Part shown: positions 15,584-23,735 of the stretch, piece by piece
Position numbering within the stretch: position 1 is the first letter of the stretch
Layout of the letters: every line of letters begins with the position of its first letter
Assembly: GCA_036397035.1 (NCBI GenBank)
Contig: DASWJS010000031.1
Location: 1 to 64,000, forward strand
Direction of reading: 5' to 3'
Length of the DNA stretch: 64,000 nucleotides
DNA from: DASWJS01 sp036397035
GTDB taxonomy: Bacteria; Actinomycetota; AC-67
Notes under the pieces: model-generated
What the model was told of the DNA's origin: nothing
The model's input: only the letters and a program-made list of their open reading frames with translations
The model's database searches: none
Position numbers and translations under genes: made by a program

Positions 15584-16819
15584 ATGAGAGCATTCGCCTC
15601 GCTGGTGCTCGTCGCGAGTATCGCATGCAGCCAACAGCCCGGCGCCGAGCCGGCGCCCCCGCAGCCGGTCCGGCCCGGCGCCGTCAACCCGGCCAACGTG
15701 AAGGTGACGTTCAAGCAGTTGAGCGCGGGCCTCGTGCGGCCGACCGCGATCACCGATCCCAAGGACGGCACGAGCCGGGTTTTCATCGTCGAGCAGGCGG
15801 GTCGCGTCCGCATCTGGACGAGCGGCGGCGGCCTGCGCTCGCGCGCGTTCCTGGACATCCGCGGCCGGGTTCTGTCCTACGCCGACTCCGGCGGGGGCAA
15901 CGAGCAGGGGCTCCTCGGCTTGGCGTTCCATCCCAAGTTCACCTCGAACGGAAAGTTCTACGTGTCCTACACCGACCAGCAGGGCGACCTGGTCGTGGCT
16001 CGTTACAAGGTGAACCCGCCGACGGCCAACCGAGCCACGCACTCGAGCCACCGCAAGATCATCGACATCAACCACCCCGGCCACCCGGCTCACAACGGCG
16101 GGCAGTTGCACTTCGACGACACGTACCTGTTCATCTCGACCGGCGACGGCGGGGGAGCGGGAGATCCCGGGAACGACGCGCAGGACAAGGGAAGCCTGCT
16201 CGGCAAGATCTTGCGCATCAACGTCAACAAGCAGTGCGGGTCGAAGCGCTACTGCAGCCCGGGGACGAACCCGTTCCACGGCTCGACGCCGGGCAGGGGC
16301 GAGATCCTGCACTACGGCTTGCGAAACCCCTGGCGCTGGTCGTTCGACCGCGCGAACGGGACGATGATCATCGGCGACGTCGGGGAACAGGCGCGCGAGG
16401 AGGTCTCGGCGGCCGGCAGGAACGCGCGCGGCGTCAACTTCGGCTGGGACTGCCGCGAGGGAACCGTCAACGTCGCGGACGTCTACGGCGGCGGCTACTG
16501 CTCGGGCAGGACGTTCAAGGCGCCGCGCTGGGACTACAACCAGACCGACAACGGCCGGTGCGCGATCATCGGCGGCTACGTCTACCGCGGCTCGCGCTTC
16601 CCGGTCATGCGCGGCGTGTACGTCTACGCGGACTTCTGCTCGGACGAGGTGTGGGGGCTCGCCAGGAGCGACGGCGCATGGAAGAACGCGCAGGTGGCGA
16701 CCGCGCCCGACAGCATCACGACGTTCGGCCAGCGTCCGAACGGCGACATCCTCGCCGCGACGATGAGCCTGGCGACCGGCGCAGGCCGGCTCTTCCTGGT
16801 CAAGGGCAGGGCGCGGTAG
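15584..16819 (+). CDS. PQQ-type soluble sugar dehydrogenase (GSDH/sorbosone family), likely lipoprotein
   Basis: A 411-residue secreted beta-propeller protein. The signal sequence MRAFASLVLVASIAC ends in a weak lipobox. Family signatures: GLVRPTAITDP, EQGLLGLAFHPKF, AHNGGQLHFDD, FISTGDGGGAGDPGNDAQD, GLRNPWRWSFD and GYVYRG. These define glucose/sorbosone dehydrogenases, which oxidise sugars outside the cell, sometimes with PQQ; many homologues are uncharacterised. Start at the second Met, where the signal peptide begins. Several extra Cys pairs (CGSKRYC) suggest disulfides. Confidence 0.85.
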   Translation: MRAFASLVLVASIACSQQPGAEPAPPQPVRPGAVNPANVKVTFKQLSAGLVRPTAITDPKDGTSRVFIVEQAGRVRIWTSGGGLRSRAFLDIRGRVLSYADSGGGNEQGLLGLAFHPKFTSNGKFYVSYTDQQGDLVVARYKVNPPTANRATHSSHRKIIDINHPGHPAHNGGQLHFDDTYLFISTGDGGGAGDPGNDAQDKGSLLGKILRINVNKQCGSKRYCSPGTNPFHGSTPGRGEILHYGLRNPWRWSFDRANGTMIIGDVGEQAREEVSAAGRNARGVNFGWDCREGTVNVADVYGGGYCSGRTFKAPRWDYNQTDNGRCAIIGGYVYRGSRFPVMRGVYVYADFCSDEVWGLARSDGAWKNAQVATAPDSITTFGQRPNGDILAATMSLATGAGRLFLVKGRAR

Positions 16820-16823
16820 CCAG

Positions 16824-17072
16824 CTACTCGCCGTCGGCGACGGGCTCCCAGTTCGTCCCGCACCGCCGGCACACGCGGAACCCGAGCTTGAGCGAGAGCT
16901 TCTCGTACCCGCAGTCCGGGCAGCGCTCGACCTCGTCGCGCCAGGCCGGGTGCTCGGTCTGGCACGAGGGGCAGATCAGCACCTGCTCGCCGCGCGCGAC
17001 GGCGACGATCCACGGCGACGGCTTGCCTTGCGGCGGGTCCTGCTGCACCCGCCCGCAGCGCATGCAGGGCAT
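16824..17072 (-). CDS. small zinc-ribbon protein
   Basis: An 82-residue protein with four CxxC knuckles (CMRC, CPSC, CPDC, CRRC), enough for two zinc ribbons. No other domain is present. It converges on the sugar dehydrogenase gene, 4 bases apart, and lies 20 bases downstream of gpsA on the same strand, so it may be co-transcribed. Such short proteins may be nucleic-acid or protein adaptors; the function is unknown. Confidence 0.7.
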   Translation of the reverse strand: MPCMRCGRVQQDPPQGKPSPWIVAVARGEQVLICPSCQTEHPAWRDEVERCPDCGYEKLSLKLGFRVCRRCGTNWEPVADGE

Positions 17073-17092
17073 CGATCAGAGTCTACGCGCGG

Positions 17093-18100
17093 CTAGAACT
17101 CGTCTTCGACCGAGCCGCCCACGAGCCGCTCGATCGCCTCTTGCGCCGGGAGCCCGTAGTGCACGACCTTCGCGACGACTTCGACGACCGGCAGATCGAG
17201 TCCGTGCTTCTCCGCCAGCGCGGCCGCGGCGCGCGCGTTTGCGTAGCCCTCGACCGTGGTGTTCATCTCGGCGAGCGCTTCCTCCGGCGTTCGCCCTTCG
17301 CCCACGAGACGGCCGAAGCGGGCGTTGCGCCCGCCGAGCACCGTGACGAACAGGTCCCCGGCGCCCGCCAGCCCGAGCACCGTCTCGGCCTTGCCGCCGA
17401 GCGCTCGCGCCAGCCGGCTCATCTCCACCAGCCCCCTGCTGAAGACGAAGGCCTTCGCGTTGGTCATCGCCTCCACGCCGAAGGCGCCCGCGAGCCCGTC
17501 GCACATCCCGCACCCGATGGCGACCACGTTCTTCAGCACCGCGCCGACTTCGACGCCGACGACGTCGCCGGTGACGTAGGTCCGGAAACGGGGCGAGTCG
17601 AACATCTCCGCAACGGTGCGCGCGGAGGCGAGCGAGGTGGACGCGCACGCCACCGCGGTGGGCACGCCGGTCGCGATCTCGTGCGCGAGCGACGGGCCGA
17701 CGACGGCGACAACCCGGTCGGGCGCGGCCAGCTCGTCCGCGACGACGCCCGCGGCCGAGCGCAGCGTGTCCTCGTCCCAGCCCTTGGTCGCGACGGCCCA
17801 CAAGCACGTCTCCGGCGCGAGCGGCGCGAGCGTGCGCACGGTCGGCACAAGCCCGGCCGTCGAGACCGCGAGCACGATCGCCTCCGCGTTCTGCGCCGCG
17901 TCCATCCACGACGCGGGATCGGCGATCGCCAGGTCGTCGGGCAAGTGGACGCCGAGCGCGGGGTGGGGCTCGCCCTTCACGTACGCCTCGACGACCGGGG
18001 AGTCGTACTCGGTCGCGAGCAGCGTCGGGACCCGGCCCGCCCGGGCGAGCTGCACGGTGAGCGCCCCGCCCATCGCCCCCGCTCCAACCACGCAGATCAT
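17093..18100 (-). CDS. gpsA: NAD(P)H-dependent glycerol-3-phosphate dehydrogenase
   Basis: A 335-residue cytoplasmic enzyme that reduces dihydroxyacetone phosphate to sn-glycerol-3-phosphate for phospholipid synthesis. The Rossmann motif VVGAGAMGGALTVQLA is at the N-terminus. A catalytic Lys motif EVGAVLKNVVAIGCGMCDGL and the family signature GLAGAGDLFVTVLGGRNARFG follow. The start was placed just before the Rossmann strand; a longer frame adds 27 residues without family support. The first loop is less canonical than in typical GpsA, so a related dehydrogenase is possible. Confidence 0.8.
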   Translation of the reverse strand: MICVVGAGAMGGALTVQLARAGRVPTLLATEYDSPVVEAYVKGEPHPALGVHLPDDLAIADPASWMDAAQNAEAIVLAVSTAGLVPTVRTLAPLAPETCLWAVATKGWDEDTLRSAAGVVADELAAPDRVVAVVGPSLAHEIATGVPTAVACASTSLASARTVAEMFDSPRFRTYVTGDVVGVEVGAVLKNVVAIGCGMCDGLAGAFGVEAMTNAKAFVFSRGLVEMSRLARALGGKAETVLGLAGAGDLFVTVLGGRNARFGRLVGEGRTPEEALAEMNTTVEGYANARAAAALAEKHGLDLPVVEVVAKVVHYGLPAQEAIERLVGGSVEDEF

Positions 18101-18274
18101 GGCGGCGGAGTCTATCGAGCGCGGCGGCGGGTCCGGCGAAAGCGCCATTCGGGCAGGGACGGAACCGGGACCTACCGCCACGGACTAGTCAACGCTAGCT
18201 ATCTTCGCGGATAGCCCAAAGCCAGGCCGAACAGGCGAAGCGGACGGGCGTTCTCCCTGGGGATGGGAGGGCGC

Positions 18275-20191
18275 ATGCATACCGAGAATCTCCGCCGGAT
18301 CAGACGCTGGGTGCTGGCGATTGCGGTCGCGACGACCGTGACGGCAAGCGGCAACCACGCCGACGCCGCGATCGGCGGCGGCGATCCGCTCGTCGTTCCG
18401 GGTCAAGCGCTCGTCACGTTCGTCCCGGGCACCTCGCAGCAAATCCAGGCCGTCGCGCACGCGCGAGCCGGCGCTCACGTCATCCGTTCGATTCCCTCCA
18501 TCGGCTTCGACCTCGTGGAGTTCCCCGACACGCTCGACGTCGACCTGGTCCTGGCCTCGTACCGGTCCGACCCCGCCGTCGGCGTGGCCGAGCCGAACCA
18601 CCGCGGCTGGGTCGCGCTCTCCCCCTCCGACGCATGTCACGTCCGCCCGTGCGACGGGTCGTTCGAGCAGTGGCACCACCTGCGGACCAACACGCCCTTC
18701 GGCTGGGATGCATTCCCCGGAACGACCTTCACCGCATCCGAGCTTGCGCGCGCCGAGCGCGTGACCATCGCGGTGCTCGACACCAAGGTCGACGCGGGCC
18801 ACCCGGACTTCGCCAACGCCGGCTCGCCGAGCACCGACGCGCGGGCGGGCGGTCAGCTCTTGACGGCGGCGGCGCGCGACTGGGTGCCGCCGTCGCGCCG
18901 GCAAGGCGCCGCCGCCTACCACGGGACGTTCGTCGCCGGCCTCGCGGCAGCCGCGACCGGGAACGGGATCGAGATGGCGGGCGCCGGCTTCCCGGCGACC
19001 ATCCTGCCGCTCACGGTCGTCGACGGGAGCGGCTACACCGACGCCGCCTCGCTCGCCGACGCGATCCTCTACGCGTGGCAGCGCGGCGCGCGCGTGATCA
19101 ACCTCTCGCTCGGCCTGAGCGCGGACTCCGCGGCGGTGCGCTCGGCGATCAAGACCGTGACCGCGGGGACCACGGGCACGCCGGCTTCGCTCGTAGTCGC
19201 CGCGGCCGGCAACCACACCGGGAGCGCGCCCTTCTACCCGGGTTCGTATCCCGAGTCGCTGTCGGTTTCGGGGACCAACGCCGACGACGGTCGCGCGCCC
19301 TGTTCCAACCACAACGGAAACGTGTCGGTCGCAGCCCCGGCCGACCGGTTGAACGGGCTTGCGCCGATGCCGGCGGCACGCCTGCAGGCTCCCTGCGGAA
19401 CCTCCGCCGCCGCACCGCAGGTATCCGGCCTCGCGGCTCTGCTGTTCGCGCAAGACCCCTCGCGGTCGCCGGCGCAAGTCCGTTCAATCATCGAGTCGTC
19501 CGCGGACGACCTGGGCGCGCCCGGCCGGGACGACTACTTCGGCCACGGGCGCATCAACATCGAGCGCGCGGTGCGTCCGTCCGGCCCGCGCGCGAGCGAC
19601 GCCGCCGGGACCGTGCTGGCGGTCTCCGGCGGCTCGAGCACGGTCACCGCAATCGCAACGGCCGTCCGTCCGATCACCCGCGCACAGCTCGTCTTCGACC
19701 GGCCCGACGCGACCCCGATCGTGATGCAGGCCGCCGACGGCGCCTTCGGCGGCACGACCGAGCGCGTCCGCGCGACGCTCGCCATCCCGGCGGGCGCGGC
19801 GCCCGGGCCGCACCAGATCTGGGTCCGCGCACACGACGGCCTTCGGTGGGGAGCGTTCGCCGCCGGCATCCTCGCCGTGGACGGCACGCCGCCTCAGATC
19901 AACGGCGCGACCGCGACGGACGGCAACCGTGTCGTGGGCGAGCCGCTGCGCATCACGTTCAGCCTCGCCGACGACTACTCCAAGACGTTCACGCACGCCG
20001 TCGAGATCCGCTCGACGACGACCGGGGCCATCGTGCACCGCGTGGTGCGCGCCGACACGCCGGGCGGGCCGCAGGTCTACGAGTGGCTCCCGCCGCTCAC
20101 GGCTCCCGGCGGGCACTTCACGGTCAAGATCGGTGCGGCCGACGCGACCGGGAACGCGCGATCGACGGAACTGGGCGCGATCCTGGCCTGA
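18275..20191 (+). CDS. secreted subtilisin-like serine protease (S8)
   Basis: A 638-residue exported protease. Signal peptide of about 31 residues (RRWVLAIAVATTVTASGNHADAA); a pro-domain of about 80 residues with VPGQALVTFVPGT; catalytic domain with Asp169 (IAVLDTKVDAGHPDF), His216 (YHGTFVAGL), oxyanion Asn313 (AAAGNHTG) and Ser377 (CGTSAAAPQVSG). The last 200 residues form two Ig-like or CARDB-like beta domains, probably for wall or substrate binding. The ATG has GGGAGG 5 bases upstream; the in-frame ATG 12 bases earlier lies at that site. A possible structured leader precedes it. Confidence 0.9.
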   Translation: MHTENLRRIRRWVLAIAVATTVTASGNHADAAIGGGDPLVVPGQALVTFVPGTSQQIQAVAHARAGAHVIRSIPSIGFDLVEFPDTLDVDLVLASYRSDPAVGVAEPNHRGWVALSPSDACHVRPCDGSFEQWHHLRTNTPFGWDAFPGTTFTASELARAERVTIAVLDTKVDAGHPDFANAGSPSTDARAGGQLLTAAARDWVPPSRRQGAAAYHGTFVAGLAAAATGNGIEMAGAGFPATILPLTVVDGSGYTDAASLADAILYAWQRGARVINLSLGLSADSAAVRSAIKTVTAGTTGTPASLVVAAAGNHTGSAPFYPGSYPESLSVSGTNADDGRAPCSNHNGNVSVAAPADRLNGLAPMPAARLQAPCGTSAAAPQVSGLAALLFAQDPSRSPAQVRSIIESSADDLGAPGRDDYFGHGRINIERAVRPSGPRASDAAGTVLAVSGGSSTVTAIATAVRPITRAQLVFDRPDATPIVMQAADGAFGGTTERVRATLAIPAGAAPGPHQIWVRAHDGLRWGAFAAGILAVDGTPPQINGATATDGNRVVGEPLRITFSLADDYSKTFTHAVEIRSTTTGAIVHRVVRADTPGGPQVYEWLPPLTAPGGHFTVKIGAADATGNARSTELGAILA

Positions 20192-20240
20192 CGTTCGCGC
20201 GCGTTGAAGCTGCGCGCGATCACTCGTAGAGTCATCGGTC

Positions 20241-20960
20241 GTGGAGTATCGGGTCGAGCAGCTCGCCCGGACGTGCGACGTCAGCGTCGACACCGTTCGC
20301 TACTACCGCACCATCGGGCTGATCGAGCCCCCGCGCCGGTCCGGCCGCGTCGCGCTCTACGACGACTCGCACGCCGATCGCATCAACACCATCCGCGCGC
20401 TCCAGCGCAAGGGGCTGCCGCTCGCGCTGATCCGGCGGGCGCTCGACGGCACCCTGCGACGATCCGACGCCGAGCTTGCCGAGGCCGTGGCCGCCGCGCA
20501 GGCCGACGACGACGAAGCGCTGACGCTCGAGCAGGTGGCCGAGCGCACCGGCGTGCCGACCGCGCTGCTGCGCGCGATCGAGAAGGCCGGGCTCGAGCTG
20601 GGCCACACCGTCGACGGACGCGAGCGCTACTCCGCGGGCGACGTCGAGGTCGTGCGCCAGGGACTGCGCCTGATCGAGCGCGGGTTCCCCATGAACGAGC
20701 TGCTGGAGCTGGGCAAGCGCTACGACGCCGCCGCGCGGGAGGCGGTCGATCACGCGATCGAGCTGTTCGACGCCTACGTGCGCACGCCGATCAACGAGGC
20801 GGGGCTGGAGGACGACGAAGCGGCCGAGCAGCTCGCAGGCGCGTTCGCCGAGCTGCTCCCCGCCGTGACCGCGCTCGTCACGCACCACTTCCGGCGCGTG
20901 CTGCTCGCCGCCGCCGAGAGGCACCTGGAGCAGGCGGGACCGCCGGCGGTGAACGCATGA
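20241..20960 (+). CDS. MerR-family transcriptional regulator
   Basis: A 239-residue regulator with GTG start. The N-terminal MerR winged helix is EYRVEQLARTCDVSVDTVRY with the second wing SGRVALYDDSHADRI. A second MerR-like module follows at about 95-145 (LTLEQVAERTGVPTALLRAI, then RERYSAGDVEVV). The C-terminal helices may bind a small effector or dimerise. Its stop overlaps the start of menG (ATGA), so it probably belongs to the menaquinone transcription unit. The effector is unknown. Confidence 0.85.
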   Translation: MEYRVEQLARTCDVSVDTVRYYRTIGLIEPPRRSGRVALYDDSHADRINTIRALQRKGLPLALIRRALDGTLRRSDAELAEAVAAAQADDDEALTLEQVAERTGVPTALLRAIEKAGLELGHTVDGRERYSAGDVEVVRQGLRLIERGFPMNELLELGKRYDAAAREAVDHAIELFDAYVRTPINEAGLEDDEAAEQLAGAFAELLPAVTALVTHHFRRVLLAAAERHLEQAGPPAVNA

Positions 20961-21655
20961 GTCGCCGGCGCGCGAGCGAGCTGCCGGCCGGCGAAGAGAA
21001 GGCGCGCGCCGTCCGCTCGATGTTCGACACGATCGCGGGGCGCTACGACCTGGTGAACCGCGTGATGACCTTCGGCCTCGACGTCGGGTGGCGGCGGCGA
21101 GCGGTGCGCTCGCTCGCGCTCCCCCGCGGCGCGCTCGTGCTGGACCTCGCGTGCGGCACGGGCGACTTCTGCGTCGAGCTGGCGCGCGCAGGCCATCGCG
21201 CGATCGGGTTCGACTTCGCGTGGGGCATGCTCGCCAACGCGCGCACCGAGGCGCCCCTGGCGCAGGCCGACGCCCTTCGCCTGCCCGTCGCGGACGCGAG
21301 CGCCGACGGGGTCACGTGCGGGTTCGCGCTTCGCAACGTGACGAGCCTGGACGCGCTGCTCGCCGAGATCGCCCGCGTCGTGCGGCCGGGCGGGCGCATC
21401 GCGCTGCTGGAGACGGCTACGCCGCGAAGCGGCATCGCGCGCGCGGGCCACTCGGTCTACGTCAATCGCGTCGTGCCGATGATCGGCGGCATGCTGAGCG
21501 ATCGCGCGGCCTACCAGTACCTGCCCCGGTCCTCCGCGTACCTGCCGGCGCCCGCAGACCTGCGCGCGATGCTGGAGCGGTCGGGCTTCACGCACCTGGT
21601 TCGCTACACGCTGCTGCTCGGGTCCGCGCAGCTCATCACCGGGTCGCGCGCATGA
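20957..21655 (+). CDS. menG: demethylmenaquinone methyltransferase
   Basis: A 232-residue UbiE/MenG-type methyltransferase performing the last step of menaquinone synthesis, C-methylation of demethylmenaquinone at the membrane. N-terminal signature MFDTIAGRYDLVNRVMTFGL, SAM motif LDLACGTGDFCVEL, and the typical post-motif segment GFALRNVTSLD and RVVRPGGRIALLETATP. It overlaps both the MerR gene and menF by 4 bases, which supports a coupled operon. Confidence 0.9.
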   Translation: MSRRRASELPAGEEKARAVRSMFDTIAGRYDLVNRVMTFGLDVGWRRRAVRSLALPRGALVLDLACGTGDFCVELARAGHRAIGFDFAWGMLANARTEAPLAQADALRLPVADASADGVTCGFALRNVTSLDALLAEIARVVRPGGRIALLETATPRSGIARAGHSVYVNRVVPMIGGMLSDRAAYQYLPRSSAYLPAPADLRAMLERSGFTHLVRYTLLLGSAQLITGSRA

Positions 21656-22818
21656 TCGCCGCCAAGCCGTTCGAGGCGAGCGATCTCCTTCCGTACTGGA
21701 CGCCCGGGGACGGCTTCTTCTTCGAGCACCGCGGGCGAGCCCTCGCCGGGGTGGGGGCGGCGCGCGCGGTGCGTATTGCGGCAGGGGACGAACTCGTCGC
21801 GCGCGCCGCTCGGCAGGCGCGACAGACGCTGGACGAAACCGGCGGCTTCGTCGTCGGGGCCCTGCCGTTCGGCGAGGACGCGCCGGCGACGCTCGTCGTG
21901 CCGCAGACCACGCTCGTGCGCGCGGGCGGCTCGACCCGGCGCTTCGACGCCGGCGCCGCCGAGCCGCTCACCGCGTACCCGGTCGCCGAGCACCCGCGCG
22001 AGCCGCTGCGGCTCACGCCGATCCCGGAGCCTTCCGCCTTCGTCGCCGCGGTCGACAAGGCGCGGACGCGCATCCGCGCCGGCGAGCTGGACAAGGTCGT
22101 GCTCGCGCGCATGCTGATCGCTCAGGCGACGCACGAGTTCGACCGGCGCGCGCTGCTGGCCCGCTTGCGCGCGCTCGAGCCCGACGCATTCGCGTTCGCC
22201 GTTTACGGCTTCATCGGCGCCTCGCCCGAGCTGCTCGTCGCGCGCCGGGGCGCGGTCGTCACCGCCTGCCCGCTCGCCGGCACCGCCCGGCGCTCGATCG
22301 ACCCCGACGCCGATGCCGCGGCCGCGCACTTGCTCACCACCTCCGCGAAGGACCGCCACGAGCACGCGATCGTGGCGGACCACGTGCGCGCGGTCCTGGA
22401 ACCGCTCTGCGAGAACCTTCGCTTCGACGCCGAGCCGCGCCCGGTCGCGACTGCGCGCCTCTGGCACTTGGCGACCGCATTTACAGGGACGCTGCGCGAC
22501 CCCTCGCTCGGCTCGCTCGACCTCGCCGCGCTGCTCCACCCCACACCCGCCGTGTGCGGCACGCCCGCCGCGCGCGCGCGCGAAGCGATCGCGGAGCTGG
22601 AGGAGATCGACCGCGCGCTGTACGCCGGCATGGTCGGCTGGCAAGACGCTAACGGCGACGGCGAATGGGCGGTCGTCCTGCGCTGCGCGGAGGTGGCGGG
22701 CCGGATCGCGCTGATGTTCGCCGGCGCGGGGATCGTGGCCGACTCCGACCCGCAGTCCGAGCTTGCCGAAACCGACGCGAAGCTCGCCGCCATGCTCGAC
22801 GCCCTCGGCTACGCCTGA
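21652..22818 (+). CDS. menF: isochorismate synthase
   Basis: A 388-residue chorismate-binding enzyme converting chorismate to isochorismate, the committed step of menaquinone synthesis. Motifs: GELDKVVLARM, YGFIGASPELLVARRG, CPLAGTARRS (active-site region), LLTTSAKDRHEHAIVADHV, HPTPAVCGTPAARAR and the late FAGAGIVADSDPQSE. The ATG overlaps the menG stop. The next menaquinone genes are on the opposite strand beyond an unrelated gene, so the pathway is split into two converging operons. Confidence 0.9.
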   Translation: MIAAKPFEASDLLPYWTPGDGFFFEHRGRALAGVGAARAVRIAAGDELVARAARQARQTLDETGGFVVGALPFGEDAPATLVVPQTTLVRAGGSTRRFDAGAAEPLTAYPVAEHPREPLRLTPIPEPSAFVAAVDKARTRIRAGELDKVVLARMLIAQATHEFDRRALLARLRALEPDAFAFAVYGFIGASPELLVARRGAVVTACPLAGTARRSIDPDADAAAAHLLTTSAKDRHEHAIVADHVRAVLEPLCENLRFDAEPRPVATARLWHLATAFTGTLRDPSLGSLDLAALLHPTPAVCGTPAARAREAIAELEEIDRALYAGMVGWQDANGDGEWAVVLRCAEVAGRIALMFAGAGIVADSDPQSELAETDAKLAAMLDALGYA

Positions 22819-22826
22819 GTCCGGCC

Positions 22827-23630
22827 TCACGCGCCGAAGTCGTCCTCCGCTGTGGACCAAAGTCTGTCGAAATGCTCGCGTGCGAAGTTGCGCAGGTCAT
22901 GTCCCACCGGTCCACGGATCGTGATCGTTGGCGCCTCATGCCCTCTCACCCTTGTAACGTCAGGTTTCCTCGTGTCCTTGAAAGTCGGGTACCAACTCAG
23001 CGAAACAGCGTCTCCGTCAAGCAAGACGGCGCAGATGCCCGGTGGCGAGGTGTAGTACTTCCTTCTGACCTTGAACCCTCGGTGCTCGCTCTCCAGAACC
23101 TCGATGTCGCGCACCGTCGTTCGTATGCGTTCGCAATGGTCCGGATTCTGATCCGCGTCGAACGTTGCCGCCGTGCTGGAATGAGCTAGCAGGAGGCGAA
23201 CCTTGGTACGGGGATGGCTCTCGGCAATGTCATGAAGGAGCGACGATGCCGTCTGCCCGCTGACCTGCAGCAGGTCCAAGCTTCGTACGCCGCGGCGGTC
23301 GATGACTTCCGACAGCGCCCGATATGCGCGACGCCGTCCTTGATGGATTCGGAACGGCGGTCGGCGCATCTCCTCTTGCAGCGAGACGACTCGTTCGAAG
23401 ATCCAAACTACGATCACCAAGCCAAGAACGGCAGCGAGGCTTGGGTGCTCCAAGTTGATGCTCTCGCCAACCCATTCCAGCGAAGGCGGGTAGAACGTGT
23501 GCGCGATGATCAGGCCGACGAGCGCGCCCATGATCGCCCTCGTCCACCAACGTACGTTGACAATGAGGAACCTCGTTGCCTTACGAAACATCACCCCGAG
23601 ATCGAGGGCGTCGTCGTTTCGGTCCTTCAT
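22827..23630 (-). CDS. two-TM protein with a PLD-like cytoplasmic domain, function unknown
   Basis: A 267-residue protein. Transmembrane helices at about 32-47 and 64-80 are followed by a soluble domain whose strand/helix pattern (SLDLLQVSGQTASSLLHDIA, VRLLLAHSS, ICAVLLDGDAVSLSWYP) recalls phospholipase D-type folds, but no HxK catalytic motif is present. The start is fixed by GGAGGAGCA before the ATG; an upstream ATG lacks a site. It sits between menF and menD, uses more A/T-rich codons than either, and is likely an acquired gene. A membrane-linked sensor or effector role is conceivable but unproven. Confidence 0.6.
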   Translation of the reverse strand: MKDRNDDALDLGVMFRKATRFLIVNVRWWTRAIMGALVGLIIAHTFYPPSLEWVGESINLEHPSLAAVLGLVIVVWIFERVVSLQEEMRRPPFRIHQGRRRAYRALSEVIDRRGVRSLDLLQVSGQTASSLLHDIAESHPRTKVRLLLAHSSTAATFDADQNPDHCERIRTTVRDIEVLESEHRGFKVRRKYYTSPPGICAVLLDGDAVSLSWYPTFKDTRKPDVTRVRGHEAPTITIRGPVGHDLRNFAREHFDRLWSTAEDDFGA

Positions 23631-23735
23631 TGCTCCTCCAGTCCCTCCGCCGATGGACAAATTGTCATCCCATGACTCTGATTCGTCCAATCGAACGACA
23701 TGGGACCTGCGATGGACCGGGCACGGCAGTATTGG

